Positions 1 through 5,354 of a stretch of 21,211 bases of DNA are shown in pieces. How positions within the stretch are numbered: the stretch's first letter is position 1; each line of letters opens with the position of its first letter. Source of the DNA: a virus. The position numbers and the translations under genes are program-made. The notes under the pieces were generated by a model. That model saw only the letters and a program-made list of their open reading frames with translations. It made no database searches and was not told the origin of the DNA. The DNA is taken from positions 1 to 21,211 of IMG/VR virus record IMGVR_UViG_3300003937_000128, one strand, 5' to 3'.

Positions 1-75
1 TCCTTTGAAAACCTCTTCTTGATGTTCTAAAATATGATTTTGGATTACCTCTTCAATCTTTTTATAGAGATCCAT
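1..75 (-). CDS. Hypothetical protein, 3' end outside window
   Basis: The first 25 codons of a gene read from an ATG at 75 and run off the window at base 1 without a stop. The visible part (begins MDLYKKIEEVIQNHI) is a charged amphipathic helix and is not recognised. Its start overlaps the last 14 bases of the preceding gene, the close packing used throughout this operon, which supports it as real. Confidence 0.6.
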   Translation of the reverse strand, partial: MDLYKKIEEVIQNHILEHQEEVFKG

Positions 76-253
76 TGTCTTCTATTTTAATTACTTGTTC
101 GATGATAGCAGTAATTTCTTTACTTGTCAATCCATTTAGAAATTTCCAAGTAGGATCATTTTTATCCCATTCAAGGGTAAATGTACCATCTTTATTTTGC
201 TCAACTTTAAGAGAATCACTAATTGCTACATTAGCATCCATATCATTAGTCAT
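62..253 (-). CDS. Small conserved cyanophage protein of unknown function
   Basis: This 63-residue acidic protein begins MTNDMDANVAISDSLKVEQ and contains a stretch WDKNDPTWKFLNGLTSKEI, followed by a helix (EITAIIEQVIK). It resembles, from memory, small hypothetical proteins of T4-like cyanophages; no function is known to me. I chose the ATG at 253 rather than a GTG at 292. The ATG overlaps the preceding stop by only 8 bases (ATGACTAA), whereas the GTG would intrude 47 bases into the CP12-like gene. The protein has no signal peptide, membrane segment or cysteines. Confidence 0.75.
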   Translation of the reverse strand: MTNDMDANVAISDSLKVEQNKDGTFTLEWDKNDPTWKFLNGLTSKEITAIIEQVIKIEDNGSL

Positions 254-476
254 CGAATACCTTACACATAGGGGAACCAGGGTGATCATCACAGAACTTA
301 TCTAGAACTTTATCTTGATGTCTGTTTTGTGGATCAGCAATCTTACCTTCTGTAGTAGGATCCCACTCATCAGGTGAGTGTGTCTCATTACAATGTAGAT
401 CTACCTTATACTCATTCCACTTATCATTAGGATCATAAAGTGGATCTGATGGATCTTTTTGGCGTGGTTGTGACAT
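246..476 (-). CDS. cp12: CP12-like peptide with C-terminal cysteine loop
   Basis: This 76-residue hydrophilic, probably disordered protein ends in LDKFCDDHPGSPMCKVFDD. That matches residue by residue the C-terminal loop of CP12 (pattern L-E-x-Y/F-C-D-E-N-P-x4-C-R-V-Y-D-D), including the C-x8-C spacing (C62 and C71) and the acidic end. CP12 is a redox switch that ties GAPDH and phosphoribulokinase into an inactive complex and so holds back the Calvin cycle. Cyanophages are known to carry CP12 and are thought to use it to push carbon into the pentose phosphate pathway. The usual N-terminal cysteine pair is missing: only C29 is present, followed by EWDPTTE where cellular CP12 has an AWDxVEE-like core. 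The ATG at 476 overlaps the preceding stop (TAATG). The CP12 identity rests on the C-terminal third. Confidence 0.72.
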   Translation of the reverse strand: MSQPRQKDPSDPLYDPNDKWNEYKVDLHCNETHSPDEWDPTTEGKIADPQNRHQDKVLDKFCDDHPGSPMCKVFDD

Positions 477-655
477 TAGTTTTGTTCCTTATTGAATAGT
501 TTACGACACTTCTTTACTTCTTTGAGTTCATCCTTGATCATTTGATAAGCATCTTCAGGAGTGATACGTCTTGACATTTCCATGGCAATAGTGTATTCAA
601 CTCTTGTACCAAAGTGTTTAAGTGCTTCTTCAAATGAGTTTAGTTCTTCGTACAT
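476..655 (-). CDS. Small hypothetical protein, 59 aa
   Basis: The gene begins with ATG at 655 and ends with TAA at 478-476; both ends share bases with the neighbouring genes (TAATG overlaps). The protein begins MYEELNSFEEALKHFGTRV and ends in a basic helix (LKEVKKCRKLFNKEQN). It is all-helical in appearance, with one cysteine and no membrane segment. Function is unknown. The exact overlaps on both sides are the main evidence that it is translated. Confidence 0.7.
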   Translation of the reverse strand: MYEELNSFEEALKHFGTRVEYTIAMEMSRRITPEDAYQMIKDELKEVKKCRKLFNKEQN

Positions 656-906
656 TATTCACCAGTTGCGTAATGAATGTGTAACTTATGTATTTCTTTT
701 TGTACTTGAATCATTTCATCTTGAAGGCGAGTGATTTTATCATCGTGTGCCTTTAACCAGTCATCATTAAAGTTTTTTTCATAATCTGGTGGTGGAACAT
801 ATCTATCTTCCGCCCATTCTGGTGGAGCATCAGTTTTCCAAGGATAGAGTTTATACTCTAACTCAGAAACTATACCCCATAACCAGATATGAATGGAGCG
901 AATCAT
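655..906 (-). CDS. Small hypothetical protein with hydrophobic N-terminus
   Basis: This 83-residue protein opens with a hydrophobic, tryptophan-rich stretch (MIRSIHIWLWGIVSELEYKL) that could lie on or in a membrane. A proline-rich acidic middle (PPEWAEDRYVPPPDYEK) follows, then a C-terminal coiled-coil-like helix (ITRLQDEMIQVQKEIHKLH). The order suggests a short membrane-associated coiled-coil protein, but I do not recognise the family. The start overlaps the preceding gene by ATGA (906-903) and the end overlaps the next by TAATG. Confidence 0.7.
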   Translation of the reverse strand: MIRSIHIWLWGIVSELEYKLYPWKTDAPPEWAEDRYVPPPDYEKNFNDDWLKAHDDKITRLQDEMIQVQKEIHKLHIHYATGE

Positions 907-1154
907 AGTTTGCCACTAACAAATCCATCACCTACAACTCTAGTGTACTGTTCAAGTGTTCCATCTTGCTCACACTTAAGATGCCAACGTGTCATAGTAG
1001 TGACACCATCTTTAGTTGCACCAGTCATCATTTTACGACCTTGTTTGGTCATAGTAGAGAATAGACCATACCTAGTCTCCCAAACATAGAAAACATCATC
1101 AATTAGTTCTGCACCTTCAGGTACAATTACTTCATCAGTTGCTGTCTGAATCAT
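903..1154 (-). CDS. Conserved cyanophage hypothetical protein, 83 aa
   Basis: The protein runs from ATG at 1154 (MIQTATDEVIVPEGAEL) to TGA at 905-903. It carries a compact motif, FYVWETRYGLFSTMTKQGRK, followed by TMTRWHLKCEQDG. From memory, this aromatic and basic segment recurs in small hypothetical proteins of T4-like cyanophages; the role is unknown. I chose the ATG at 1154 because the longer reading needs a TTG at 1199 inside the coding part of the preceding gene. AAGGA just upstream of 1154 could serve as ribosome binding site, though the spacing is short. Confidence 0.75.
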   Translation of the reverse strand: MIQTATDEVIVPEGAELIDDVFYVWETRYGLFSTMTKQGRKMMTGATKDGVTTMTRWHLKCEQDGTLEQYTRVVGDGFVSGKL

Positions 1155-1377
1155 TTTCCTTAGTCTCAATTTGGTCACGAATGAATCCAAAGGGTCCAAT
1201 TTTACCCTCTTCTTCCATTCTTTTCTTCATAACAACAGAACCAAGAGACTCCATAATTTTTAGGATGTCTTCTGCTTTTGCACCTTCGCCCAGTTGTTTT
1301 GCAACGTAAAAGTATTTGTCGAAGAACTCTCCGCTATACTTTTCGTAGTCTTCAACCGTTATTGATTTGTCTTTCAT
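1135..1377 (-). CDS. Small hypothetical protein, 80 aa
   Basis: The protein begins MKDKSITVEDYEKYSGEFF, is rich in helix-forming and acidic residues, and ends ETKENDSDSN. It carries AKQLGEGAKAEDILKIMESLGSV in the middle, which looks like two packed helices. It has no membrane segment and no cysteine. It is not assigned to a family. Its 3' end overlaps the next gene by 20 bases and its start lies 26 bases inside the end of the gene before it. Confidence 0.72.
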   Translation of the reverse strand: MKDKSITVEDYEKYSGEFFDKYFYVAKQLGEGAKAEDILKIMESLGSVVMKKRMEEEGKIGPFGFIRDQIETKENDSDSN

Positions 1378-1522
1378 GAGGTCTTTTCAGTTTAAGGTTG
1401 GCAATTTTGTGTGCAGTATCTTGTGTGGATTTACTTAATTGTTTTACTGCGGCAATAAGTTCAGGAGTTTCTTCCCATTCCCATATATCACCTTTAGGTG
1501 ATGTAAATTGTCTGGTTGTCAT
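1352..1522 (-). CDS. Small hypothetical protein, 56 aa
   Basis: ATG at 1522 starts MTTRQFTSPKGDIWEWEETP, and the frame stays open to TGA at 1354-1352. The start is joined to the preceding gene by an ATGA overlap (1522-1519). The protein has a tryptophan-rich N-terminus, then a single helix (ELIAAVKQLSKSTQDTAHKI) and a basic tail. The last 26 bases overlap the following gene. Function unknown. Confidence 0.65.
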   Translation of the reverse strand: MTTRQFTSPKGDIWEWEETPELIAAVKQLSKSTQDTAHKIANLKLKRPHERQINNG

Positions 1523-1761
1523 GAATAAAACTCCCTAACGGCTTTAAGTGTGGTAAGCAAATGCATGTTACCTTTGAAGTATCCTAGCACAATAACACTC
1601 AATGTGGCAAGTATCACTCCCAAAAACATTAAAGTGGGAACGATAGGATCTTCAGGTAAGGTTGTCGCTGAAGTAACTACCTTTTCGGAGTTTGTATCTT
1701 TGGATGTGTTTTGTTCTGTGCTCTTCACATTCAAAGTGACAGATTCTGTTTTCTTTTCCAT
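1519..1761 (-). CDS. Small single-pass membrane protein, start uncertain
   Basis: An 80-residue reading from ATG at 1761 has a hydrophilic S/T/K/E-rich N-terminal half and one clear membrane segment (VPTLMFLGVILATLSVIVLG, about residues 41-60). A short basic tail follows. The stop is joined to the next gene by ATGA. The long form overlaps the previous gene (1652-1894) by 110 bases in another frame, far more than any other overlap here. A start at the internal ATG at 1629 would give a 36-residue peptide that keeps the membrane segment and avoids the overlap. Neither start has a convincing ribosome binding site. The membrane segment is well supported; the N-terminus is not. Confidence 0.5.
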   Translation of the reverse strand: MEKKTESVTLNVKSTEQNTSKDTNSEKVVTSATTLPEDPIVPTLMFLGVILATLSVIVLGYFKGNMHLLTTLKAVREFYS

Positions 1762-1894
1762 CAATGTATTCTAATCTAAAGGGAAAACTTGAAAAAGGGT
1801 GTCTATCTTCAATAGGAAGTTCTTTCCTCTTTACCTTTGCTTTGGGTTTTGCTTTAGGTTTAGGAGTTGCAGAGACTTTCTTTTTTACAGTCAT
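1652..1894 (-). CDS. Conserved cyanophage hypothetical protein with basic tail
   Basis: This 80-residue protein begins with a Lys/Pro/Ala-rich stretch (TPKPKAKPKAKVKRK), like the tails of DNA-binding proteins. A compact region with RHPFSSFPFRLEYIDGKENR and then CHFECEEHRTKHIQRYKLR follows. The C-x3-C-x2-H arrangement with further histidines could bind a metal. From memory this region recurs in cyanomyoviruses, so this frame is the more reliable one where it overlaps the membrane-protein gene. ATG at 1894 is joined to the preceding stop by ATGA. Nucleic-acid binding is a guess from charge only. Confidence 0.72.
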   Translation of the reverse strand: MTVKKKVSATPKPKAKPKAKVKRKELPIEDRHPFSSFPFRLEYIDGKENRICHFECEEHRTKHIQRYKLRKGSYFSDNLT

Positions 1895-2115
1895 TTGAAA
1901 CCTTTACTTTCTTTTTGAATCTTCCTATCCAAAACCTCAATGTGTGAAATAAATTTTCCACGTCCACGAGTCCACCAAATTTCCTGTGCTAGCATATAGT
2001 CATCAACTACAATACTTTCACCAGTTTTTGAAACAACTTTATATTGATGGCGACCATAATCACCATCAGATGTCTCGGTGAAGTATTGGGGGTCGTCAGG
2101 TTGAATCAGTTCCAT
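1891..2115 (-). CDS. Conserved cyanophage hypothetical protein, 74 aa
   Basis: The protein begins MELIQPDDPQYFTETSDGDY and continues with GRHQYKVVSKTGESIVVDDY, a two-strand beta pattern. A helix containing EIWWTRG and a strand SHIEVLDRKI follow. It resembles, from memory, short conserved proteins of T4-like cyanophages of unknown role. It is joined to the next gene by ATGA, and its start lies 20 bases inside the end of the gene before it. No cysteines or membrane segments. Confidence 0.74.
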   Translation of the reverse strand: MELIQPDDPQYFTETSDGDYGRHQYKVVSKTGESIVVDDYMLAQEIWWTRGRGKFISHIEVLDRKIQKESKGFK

Positions 2116-2269
2116 CGGGTGCTTTTCGGTGATTGTATTCTATCACATATTTTTCACAAACGGTGGTGTCGTCTGTTACCACATAATGTTTTAAGATGTA
2201 GTGTGGATCCAGTTTTTGCCCTATAGTGTGGAGTTGCCATATAATTTCATTATTGTCTCTCGCGTCCAT
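2096..2269 (-). CDS. Small hypothetical protein, 57 aa
   Basis: ATG at 2269 is preceded by a strong ribosome binding site, TAAGGAG at 2283-2277, with good spacing. The product begins MDARDNNEIIWQLHTIGQKL and continues DPHYILKHYVVTDDTTVCEK; it reads as a small alpha/beta protein. TGA lies at 2098-2096, overlapping the next gene by 20 bases. The short gap before it (2270-2304) is one of the few non-coding gaps in this block. Function unknown. Confidence 0.7.
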   Translation of the reverse strand: MDARDNNEIIWQLHTIGQKLDPHYILKHYVVTDDTTVCEKYVIEYNHRKAPDGTDST

Positions 2270-2304
2270 CAGCAAACTCCTTAGCGTTATAATTATCTAT
2301 TAAA

Positions 2305-2463
2305 TTATAAAGCAAACTTGTTACTAATAGCTAGCAAAGTATCATATGGAATCCAGGAAGGTTCTTCATCAACAAATTGTACTTGAACTTCTGTAATTAC
2401 TTCTTCAAGATCTTTGCGATAAGTTTTTCGCGTATTCTTGACATAACTCATTGGACTAATCAT
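2305..2463 (-). CDS. Small hypothetical protein, 52 aa
   Basis: ATG at 2463 overlaps the stop of the 2OG-Fe(II) oxygenase gene by 8 bases (ATGATTAG). The product begins MISPMSYVKNTRKTYRKDLE and continues as a helix and strand (EEVITEVQVQF), then WIPYDTLLAISNKFAL. A second ATG at 2451 is an alternative start. Not recognised. Confidence 0.62.
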   Translation of the reverse strand: MISPMSYVKNTRKTYRKDLEEVITEVQVQFVDEEPSWIPYDTLLAISNKFAL

Positions 2464-2995
2464 AGAGAGATTCCTTGTTAATATTGAATGAAATGATAAT
2501 GCGTTCTATATCTGATTTTACAACTGGCGATGAATGTGCTAGAGCAGATGGAAAAAATATAATATCACCCTCCTTTACATCTGGTATATATTCTATTAAG
2601 TTGCCATTCCAAAAATCAATGTAAGGTGAATAAAACTTTGTAGGTAAATGTGTTTGATCCAACTGAACATAAAGTACAGCACTATATCCTAATGCTCCGT
2701 GATTGTGAAGTTCATGAGATCCTCCTCTCATATACTTCTGTGCCCACATATTCTTAAAATTATATGGAAAAGTAAAAAACTTATCTAATTCATTAAAGGT
2801 TGGGTTAAGTAAATCAAAAATTTTTTCAGAATACTTTGGTTTAATATTTTTTTGATGAAATTTATAAAAATCTGTATAATAATTTCTACCAGTATCATCC
2901 AAATCCATAAGAGAAATAATTTCTTCCTTATGATTACTCCATTCTTCAATAGATTGAGAAAGAATTGGAACTATGAATGCTTCGTGGACTTTCAT
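2456..2995 (-). CDS. Putative 2OG-Fe(II) oxygenase with HxH iron motif
   Basis: This 179-residue protein has the double-stranded beta-helix pattern of 2OG-Fe(II) dioxygenases. The proposed iron ligands are H97 and H99 in SHELHNHGALGYSAVLYV, and H154 in FPSALAHSSPVV. R165 in IERIIISFNI would hold 2-oxoglutarate. Histidine stands where most family members have the aspartate of HxD, as in the phage and marine-bacterial group typified by Pfam 2OG-FeII_Oxy_5. Such enzymes hydroxylate protein or small-molecule substrates; the substrate here is unknown. Unlike the other four oxygenases in the window, this gene sits among tiny genes. It is joined by ATGA to the gene before it and overlaps the next by 8 bases, so it belongs to that operon. 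Confidence 0.8.
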   Translation of the reverse strand: MKVHEAFIVPILSQSIEEWSNHKEEIISLMDLDDTGRNYYTDFYKFHQKNIKPKYSEKIFDLLNPTFNELDKFFTFPYNFKNMWAQKYMRGGSHELHNHGALGYSAVLYVQLDQTHLPTKFYSPYIDFWNGNLIEYIPDVKEGDIIFFPSALAHSSPVVKSDIERIIISFNINKESLYD

Positions 2996-3186
2996 CCAGA
3001 AAATTTTCCTTTGAGATCCACAACTTTGTTAACTTCATCAACTGCCGCAGACATTCTGTCAGAAAGAATATCCATTATGTCACCATAGATGAATTCATTT
3101 TCAACATAATCATCAAAATACTTATCCAACGCTTCTTTAAGGTACCTCTTACGGTGCCATTCAGTTGAATAGGGTTTGTAATCCAT
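2992..3186 (-). CDS. Conserved cyanophage hypothetical protein, 64 aa
   Basis: The protein begins MDYKPYSTEWHRKRYLKEAL, followed by an acidic stretch (DKYFDDYVENEFIYGDIMDI) and a C-terminal helix. I recall closely similar short proteins in several cyanomyoviruses; none has a known function. It is the first gene after the sigma70-like promoter at 3237-3209, which would give a leader of only about 15 nt. Its end is joined by ATGA to the 2OG-Fe(II) oxygenase gene, so the two are probably co-expressed. Confidence 0.78.
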   Translation of the reverse strand: MDYKPYSTEWHRKRYLKEALDKYFDDYVENEFIYGDIMDILSDRMSAAVDEVNKVVDLKGKFSG

Positions 3187-3208
3187 AATGTGAGGTTATT
3201 ATGATGCT

Positions 3209-3237
3209 ATTATAACACTATCTATTGCTTGGGTCAA
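3209..3237 (-). promoter_or_regulatory. sigma70-like promoter
   Basis: On the minus strand TTGACC (3237-3232) and TATAAT (3214-3209) are separated by exactly 17 bases. This fits the bacterial housekeeping consensus (5/6 and 6/6) and lies just upstream of the gene starting at 3186. It overlaps the last codons of the preceding gene. It would allow early transcription by host RNA polymerase of the downstream small-gene block including the 2OG-Fe(II) oxygenase and the CP12-like gene. Confidence 0.72.
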
Positions 3238-3394
3238 TACCCAATTCCTTAAGATATTCTGTCCACCAGTCTGGATCTCTCTTACACTTCCAATCAGGAA
3301 CTGGTAAGTTATGAAGCGAATACCACTCGTTAATCGCTTCATCGATAGTCTGTGCGATCTGTAAATTCTTCTTCCTCTTTATCAAGGTCTGCAT
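3218..3394 (-). CDS. Small conserved hypothetical protein, 58 aa
   Basis: The C-terminal part has a distinctive tryptophan-rich pattern, INEWYSLHNLPVPDW, then DPDWWTEYLKELGIDPS, which I recall from small cyanophage proteins of unknown role. The start is uncertain. ATG at 3394 gives 58 residues and a 56-base overlap with the preceding membrane-protein gene. ATG at 3445 gives 75 residues and a larger overlap. Neither has a clear ribosome binding site. The short form is given because the added residues look like an out-of-frame shadow of the neighbour. Confidence 0.6.
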   Translation of the reverse strand: MQTLIKRKKNLQIAQTIDEAINEWYSLHNLPVPDWKCKRDPDWWTEYLKELGIDPSNR

Positions 3395-3548
3395 ACGGAT
3401 TGTCCACGTATGGTCCTCGTTTTCGTAAAGGTTCTTTTCCGACATAAGAGTTTTCTGTGTTGATTGCAGATACCCATACGGCAAGTTTCATTACTATAAA
3501 AATTAAAACCAGTGGTGTAAAGCAACCGATTAAAATTATTGGATTCAT
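3339..3548 (-). CDS. Small membrane protein, 69 aa
   Basis: Residues 1-28 (starting MNPIILIGCFTPLVLIFIVM) form one strong membrane helix at the N-terminus. A cytoplasmic-looking tail rich in charged residues follows (GPYVDNPYADLDKEEEEFTD). Similar N-terminal-anchor peptides occur in cyanomyoviruses, from memory. ATG at 3548 is joined to the glutaredoxin-like gene by ATGA. It may act at the host membrane, but nothing in the sequence says how. Confidence 0.75.
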   Translation of the reverse strand: MNPIILIGCFTPLVLIFIVMKLAVWVSAINTENSYVGKEPLRKRGPYVDNPYADLDKEEEEFTDRTDYR

Positions 3549-3781
3549 AGTAGATTATTCTCTTGAAAATAGTGTAATGTATCTTTGAGTCCACCAATAT
3601 GCTTATATCCAATAGAAACTTGTGGATACTCCGCACCTTCACCAAACTCAGAAACAAATGCTCTCTGAGTAAAATGGTTATTTAATTTATATTCCTGTAT
3701 TTGACTATTAAGTTTTTCTAAAAGCATTCTAGCACGTTCACATTCTTGATTTCCGTTCGTATATAACACTATTGAGTTCAT
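3545..3781 (-). CDS. Glutaredoxin-like protein with a single active-site cysteine
   Basis: This 78-residue protein matches the thioredoxin/glutaredoxin fold and its usual length. It has strand-loop-helix MNSIVLYTNGNQECERARML at the N-terminus, then the cis-proline loop EYPQVSIGYKHIGGLKD, where glutaredoxins have VPQ-x-F/I-x-G-x-x-IGG. In place of CPYC it has NQEC, so only C14 remains and the usual first, attacking cysteine is replaced by asparagine. T4-like phages use a glutaredoxin (NrdC in T4) to reduce ribonucleotide reductase. With one cysteine the protein may instead handle glutathione adducts or have lost redox activity. ATG at 3781 has AGGA at suitable spacing. Confidence 0.78.
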   Translation of the reverse strand: MNSIVLYTNGNQECERARMLLEKLNSQIQEYKLNNHFTQRAFVSEFGEGAEYPQVSIGYKHIGGLKDTLHYFQENNLL

Positions 3782-3798
3782 TAGTTTTCCTATGTTAG

Positions 3799-4098
3799 TT
3801 ACAATGTTCTTTCTAATCTATTAGTCGCTTGTTCAGGAAAATCTCTAGGGCGACTATCTGTTGCGTTATCGGTTCTAGGTGAACCTTCATTTGCCTTCAT
3901 TGTATGCTGATAGTTAGGTCGTGGATATCTAATGCAAAATGGATCAGGCATCCAATATGTTACTTGCCATTCTTGATCAGGACATAACTCAAGATGTTTT
4001 TCTACAGTGTGAGAGAAACTACCCAATTGTATGTATCCATCATGACTAATACATCTACCATTACCAACATCAACCAAGAACATCATCTTACTACTCAT
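3799..4098 (-). CDS. Hypothetical protein, 99 aa
   Basis: The protein begins MSSKMMFLVDVGNGRCISHD and continues with a beta-rich region, DQEWQVTYWMPDPFCIRY. The C-terminal 30 residues are polar and probably disordered (TDNATDSRPRDFPEQATNRL). It has three cysteines (16, 39, 55) and no membrane segment. The start is joined to the preceding 45-residue gene by ATGA. A gap of 17 bases separates its stop from the glutaredoxin-like gene. Family not recognised. Confidence 0.72.
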   Translation of the reverse strand: MSSKMMFLVDVGNGRCISHDGYIQLGSFSHTVEKHLELCPDQEWQVTYWMPDPFCIRYPRPNYQHTMKANEGSPRTDNATDSRPRDFPEQATNRLERTL

Positions 4099-4232
4099 AG
4101 TATTTTTTGTTCTGGGTTGAGGTTCTTTACAAATTGCACGGGATCTTTTTCTGATTTATGAACCCAATGATACCGAATACATTCAAACTCAGGATCCCAA
4201 GTCTGAACGCAGATATAATCAGTTTTGTTCAT
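4095..4232 (-). CDS. Small hypothetical protein, 45 aa
   Basis: ATG at 4232 begins MNKTDYICVQTWDPEFECIR, followed by YHWVHKSEKDPVQFVKNLNP, and ends with TGA at 4097-4095 sharing ATGA with the next gene. It reads as a small two-cysteine alpha/beta peptide rich in aromatics. It overlaps the preceding gene by 14 bases. No function can be given. Confidence 0.62.
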   Translation of the reverse strand: MNKTDYICVQTWDPEFECIRYHWVHKSEKDPVQFVKNLNPEQKIL

Positions 4233-4398
4233 AGTATGTTATCAATTTTTGGACTTGTTTCTTATCACAACCACAGGGAGCATTATTTAAGCATATAAGA
4301 ATCAATTCACTATCACTAATCGGAGGCTTAATTGTGAATCCCCATTTGTCAACTTCACCTTCTACAGGTGCTTCGCAAGGATCAAATTCGTGTGGCAT
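4219..4398 (-). CDS. Small cysteine-containing hypothetical protein, 59 aa
   Basis: ATG at 4398 shares bases with the preceding stop (TAATG). The product begins MPHEFDPCEAPVEGEVDKWG and contains CLNNAPCGCDKKQVQKLI. The four cysteines (C8, C36, C42, C44), three of them close together, suggest a metal site or disulfides; no known zinc-finger pattern fits. Function unknown. Confidence 0.65.
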   Translation of the reverse strand: MPHEFDPCEAPVEGEVDKWGFTIKPPISDSELILICLNNAPCGCDKKQVQKLITYYEQN

Positions 4399-4712
4399 TA
4401 GTCACGTTGCCTCCAATCATCAGGTTTTTCTTGGTGAAACCAACTCTTAATATCGTCAGCATCAGTGAACCCCGTTTTATGATTGGATGGATCGGGGTCT
4501 CCTAAACCCATCCTATTCAGAAAATCGTCGGTACTACCTTCTTCAATTTCTTGAGAAGATTGTCGTCGTGCTTTTTGTAACCAATCACGAGCAGTAGTGT
4601 GACTTTTTGCCAACTTCTCTGCCCAGATCATATCGTCTAATTTTACCTCTTCGCCATTTGCAATACATTTACAAATAAACTCCAATCTCAGACGGTATTG
4701 AGTAGATAACAT
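4398..4712 (-). CDS. Conserved cyanomyovirus protein, 104 aa, unknown function
   Basis: The protein begins MLSTQYRLRLEFICKCIANG, continues through an HTT-ARDWLQKARRQ segment, and ends SWFHQEKPDDWRQRD. I recall near-identical layouts in many T4-like cyanophages, where it is a conserved hypothetical. The helical, basic middle (residues 29-52) has the look of a helix-turn-helix, which is only an impression. A late-promoter-like box lies 22 bases upstream of the ATG at 4712, so it may be made late as well as in the small-gene operon. Confidence 0.8.
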   Translation of the reverse strand: MLSTQYRLRLEFICKCIANGEEVKLDDMIWAEKLAKSHTTARDWLQKARRQSSQEIEEGSTDDFLNRMGLGDPDPSNHKTGFTDADDIKSWFHQEKPDDWRQRD

Positions 4713-4732
4713 AAAGTTACGCTTCGTTACTT

Positions 4733-4951
4733 TTATTTATTTTCTTCCATCAATCTCTTCGACAAACTAAGAGAGCGACGGTATATCATATATTTTACCA
4801 CAGGATTTCTAGGATTGTTAGTCAACCACCAGATTTGGCGTCTTATGTAAGTATTTGCTAACTTAAATCCATAATAAAAAATGGCAGCAGCACCTTCATC
4901 TGTAAGGACAAAGTATGCTACTACCACAAATAGTATGAATAATAGAGTCAC
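4733..4951 (-). CDS. Small membrane protein, GTG start
   Basis: This 72-residue protein begins with a membrane helix (residues 1-17, starting MTLLFILFVVVAYFVL), then a second weaker hydrophobic stretch (AAAIFYYGFKLANTYI). A basic tail with RRQIWWLTN and RRSLSLSKR follows. The start codon is GTG at 4951, supported by the four-base GTGA overlap with the preceding stop and by the absence of an ATG that would keep the membrane helix. It could be an N-in or N-out anchor with a positively charged soluble tail. Role unknown. Confidence 0.72.
   Translation of the reverse strand: MTLLFILFVVVAYFVLTDEGAAAIFYYGFKLANTYIRRQIWWLTNNPRNPVVKYMIYRRSLSLSKRLMEENK
4734..4741 (-). promoter_or_regulatory. T4-type late promoter box (AATAAATA)
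   Basis: AATAAATA on the minus strand differs from the T4 late consensus TATAAATA by one base. It sits 22 bases before the ATG at 4712. Its TAA is the stop codon of the upstream membrane-protein gene, the same arrangement as at the two clearer late boxes (12120-12113 and 20987-20980). In AT-rich DNA an 8-base box can arise by chance. Confidence 0.42.
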
Positions 4952-5127
4952 TTAGACTCCTCATATCTTCTTTTTTCAAGGTATTCAATCATCTCTTGCC
5001 TCCACTCCATCAATTCATAAAAACACTCTTGATTATGAGCACAACCTCTTAATCGTTGATCTGGTTTTAAGACACTCTCAAGCATTAAACCAAGTGCATC
5101 GCGTCTTTTTTCATATTTTGTGCTCAT
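4948..5127 (-). CDS. Small hypothetical protein, 59 aa
   Basis: ATG at 5127 shares ATGA with the preceding gene, and the stop shares GTGA with the next. The protein begins MSTKYEKRRDALGLMLESVL, contains RGCAHNQECFYELMEW with two cysteines, and ends in a charged helix (RRYEESK). It looks all-helical. No family assigned. Confidence 0.66.
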   Translation of the reverse strand: MSTKYEKRRDALGLMLESVLKPDQRLRGCAHNQECFYELMEWRQEMIEYLEKRRYEESK

Positions 5128-5354
5128 TTTTTTTGTCTTCTCTTGGTAGTTTTGAGTTGATTTTTGATGAAATCTACAGATTGTTTGTAGGTTTTCAGAA
5201 CCTTAATTTGATTACCATTATGTATAATCATAAATTTTTTCCCTAATGGGATTGCTGCCCACACACCATCATTAGTACAGTAACCTAGAGGATTTCCAGG
5301 TTTCGGTAACAAGATACCAGGGCAAGAAATAAAAGGTTTCTGAAATTTATTCAT
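5124..5354 (-). CDS. Hypothetical protein with basic tail, 76 aa
   Basis: The protein begins MNKFQKPFISCPGILLPKPG and contains GYCTNDGVWAAIPLGKKFMI, a beta-rich region. It ends in a very basic tail (KTTKRRQKK). I place the start at ATG 5354 because it overlaps the preceding stop as ATGA, the pattern used across this operon. ATG at 5387 would add 11 residues that overlap the previous gene by 37 bases. Two cysteines (11 and 26). The basic tail could contact nucleic acid; function unknown. Confidence 0.68.
   Translation of the reverse strand: MNKFQKPFISCPGILLPKPGNPLGYCTNDGVWAAIPLGKKFMIIHNGNQIKVLKTYKQSVDFIKNQLKTTKRRQKK

Noticed and set aside
903-1199. Longer start at 1199 for the 83-residue protein
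   Set aside because: It needs TTG and overlaps the preceding gene by 65 bases. ATG at 1154 is a better start.
3382-3657. Minus-strand frame of 91 codons across the glutaredoxin-like and membrane-protein genes
   Set aside because: It conflicts with two well-supported genes joined by ATGA, and its product shows no coherent fold.
4310-4345. TTGACA on the minus strand inside the 59-residue gene
   Set aside because: No acceptable -10 at 16-18 bases; part of coding sequence.
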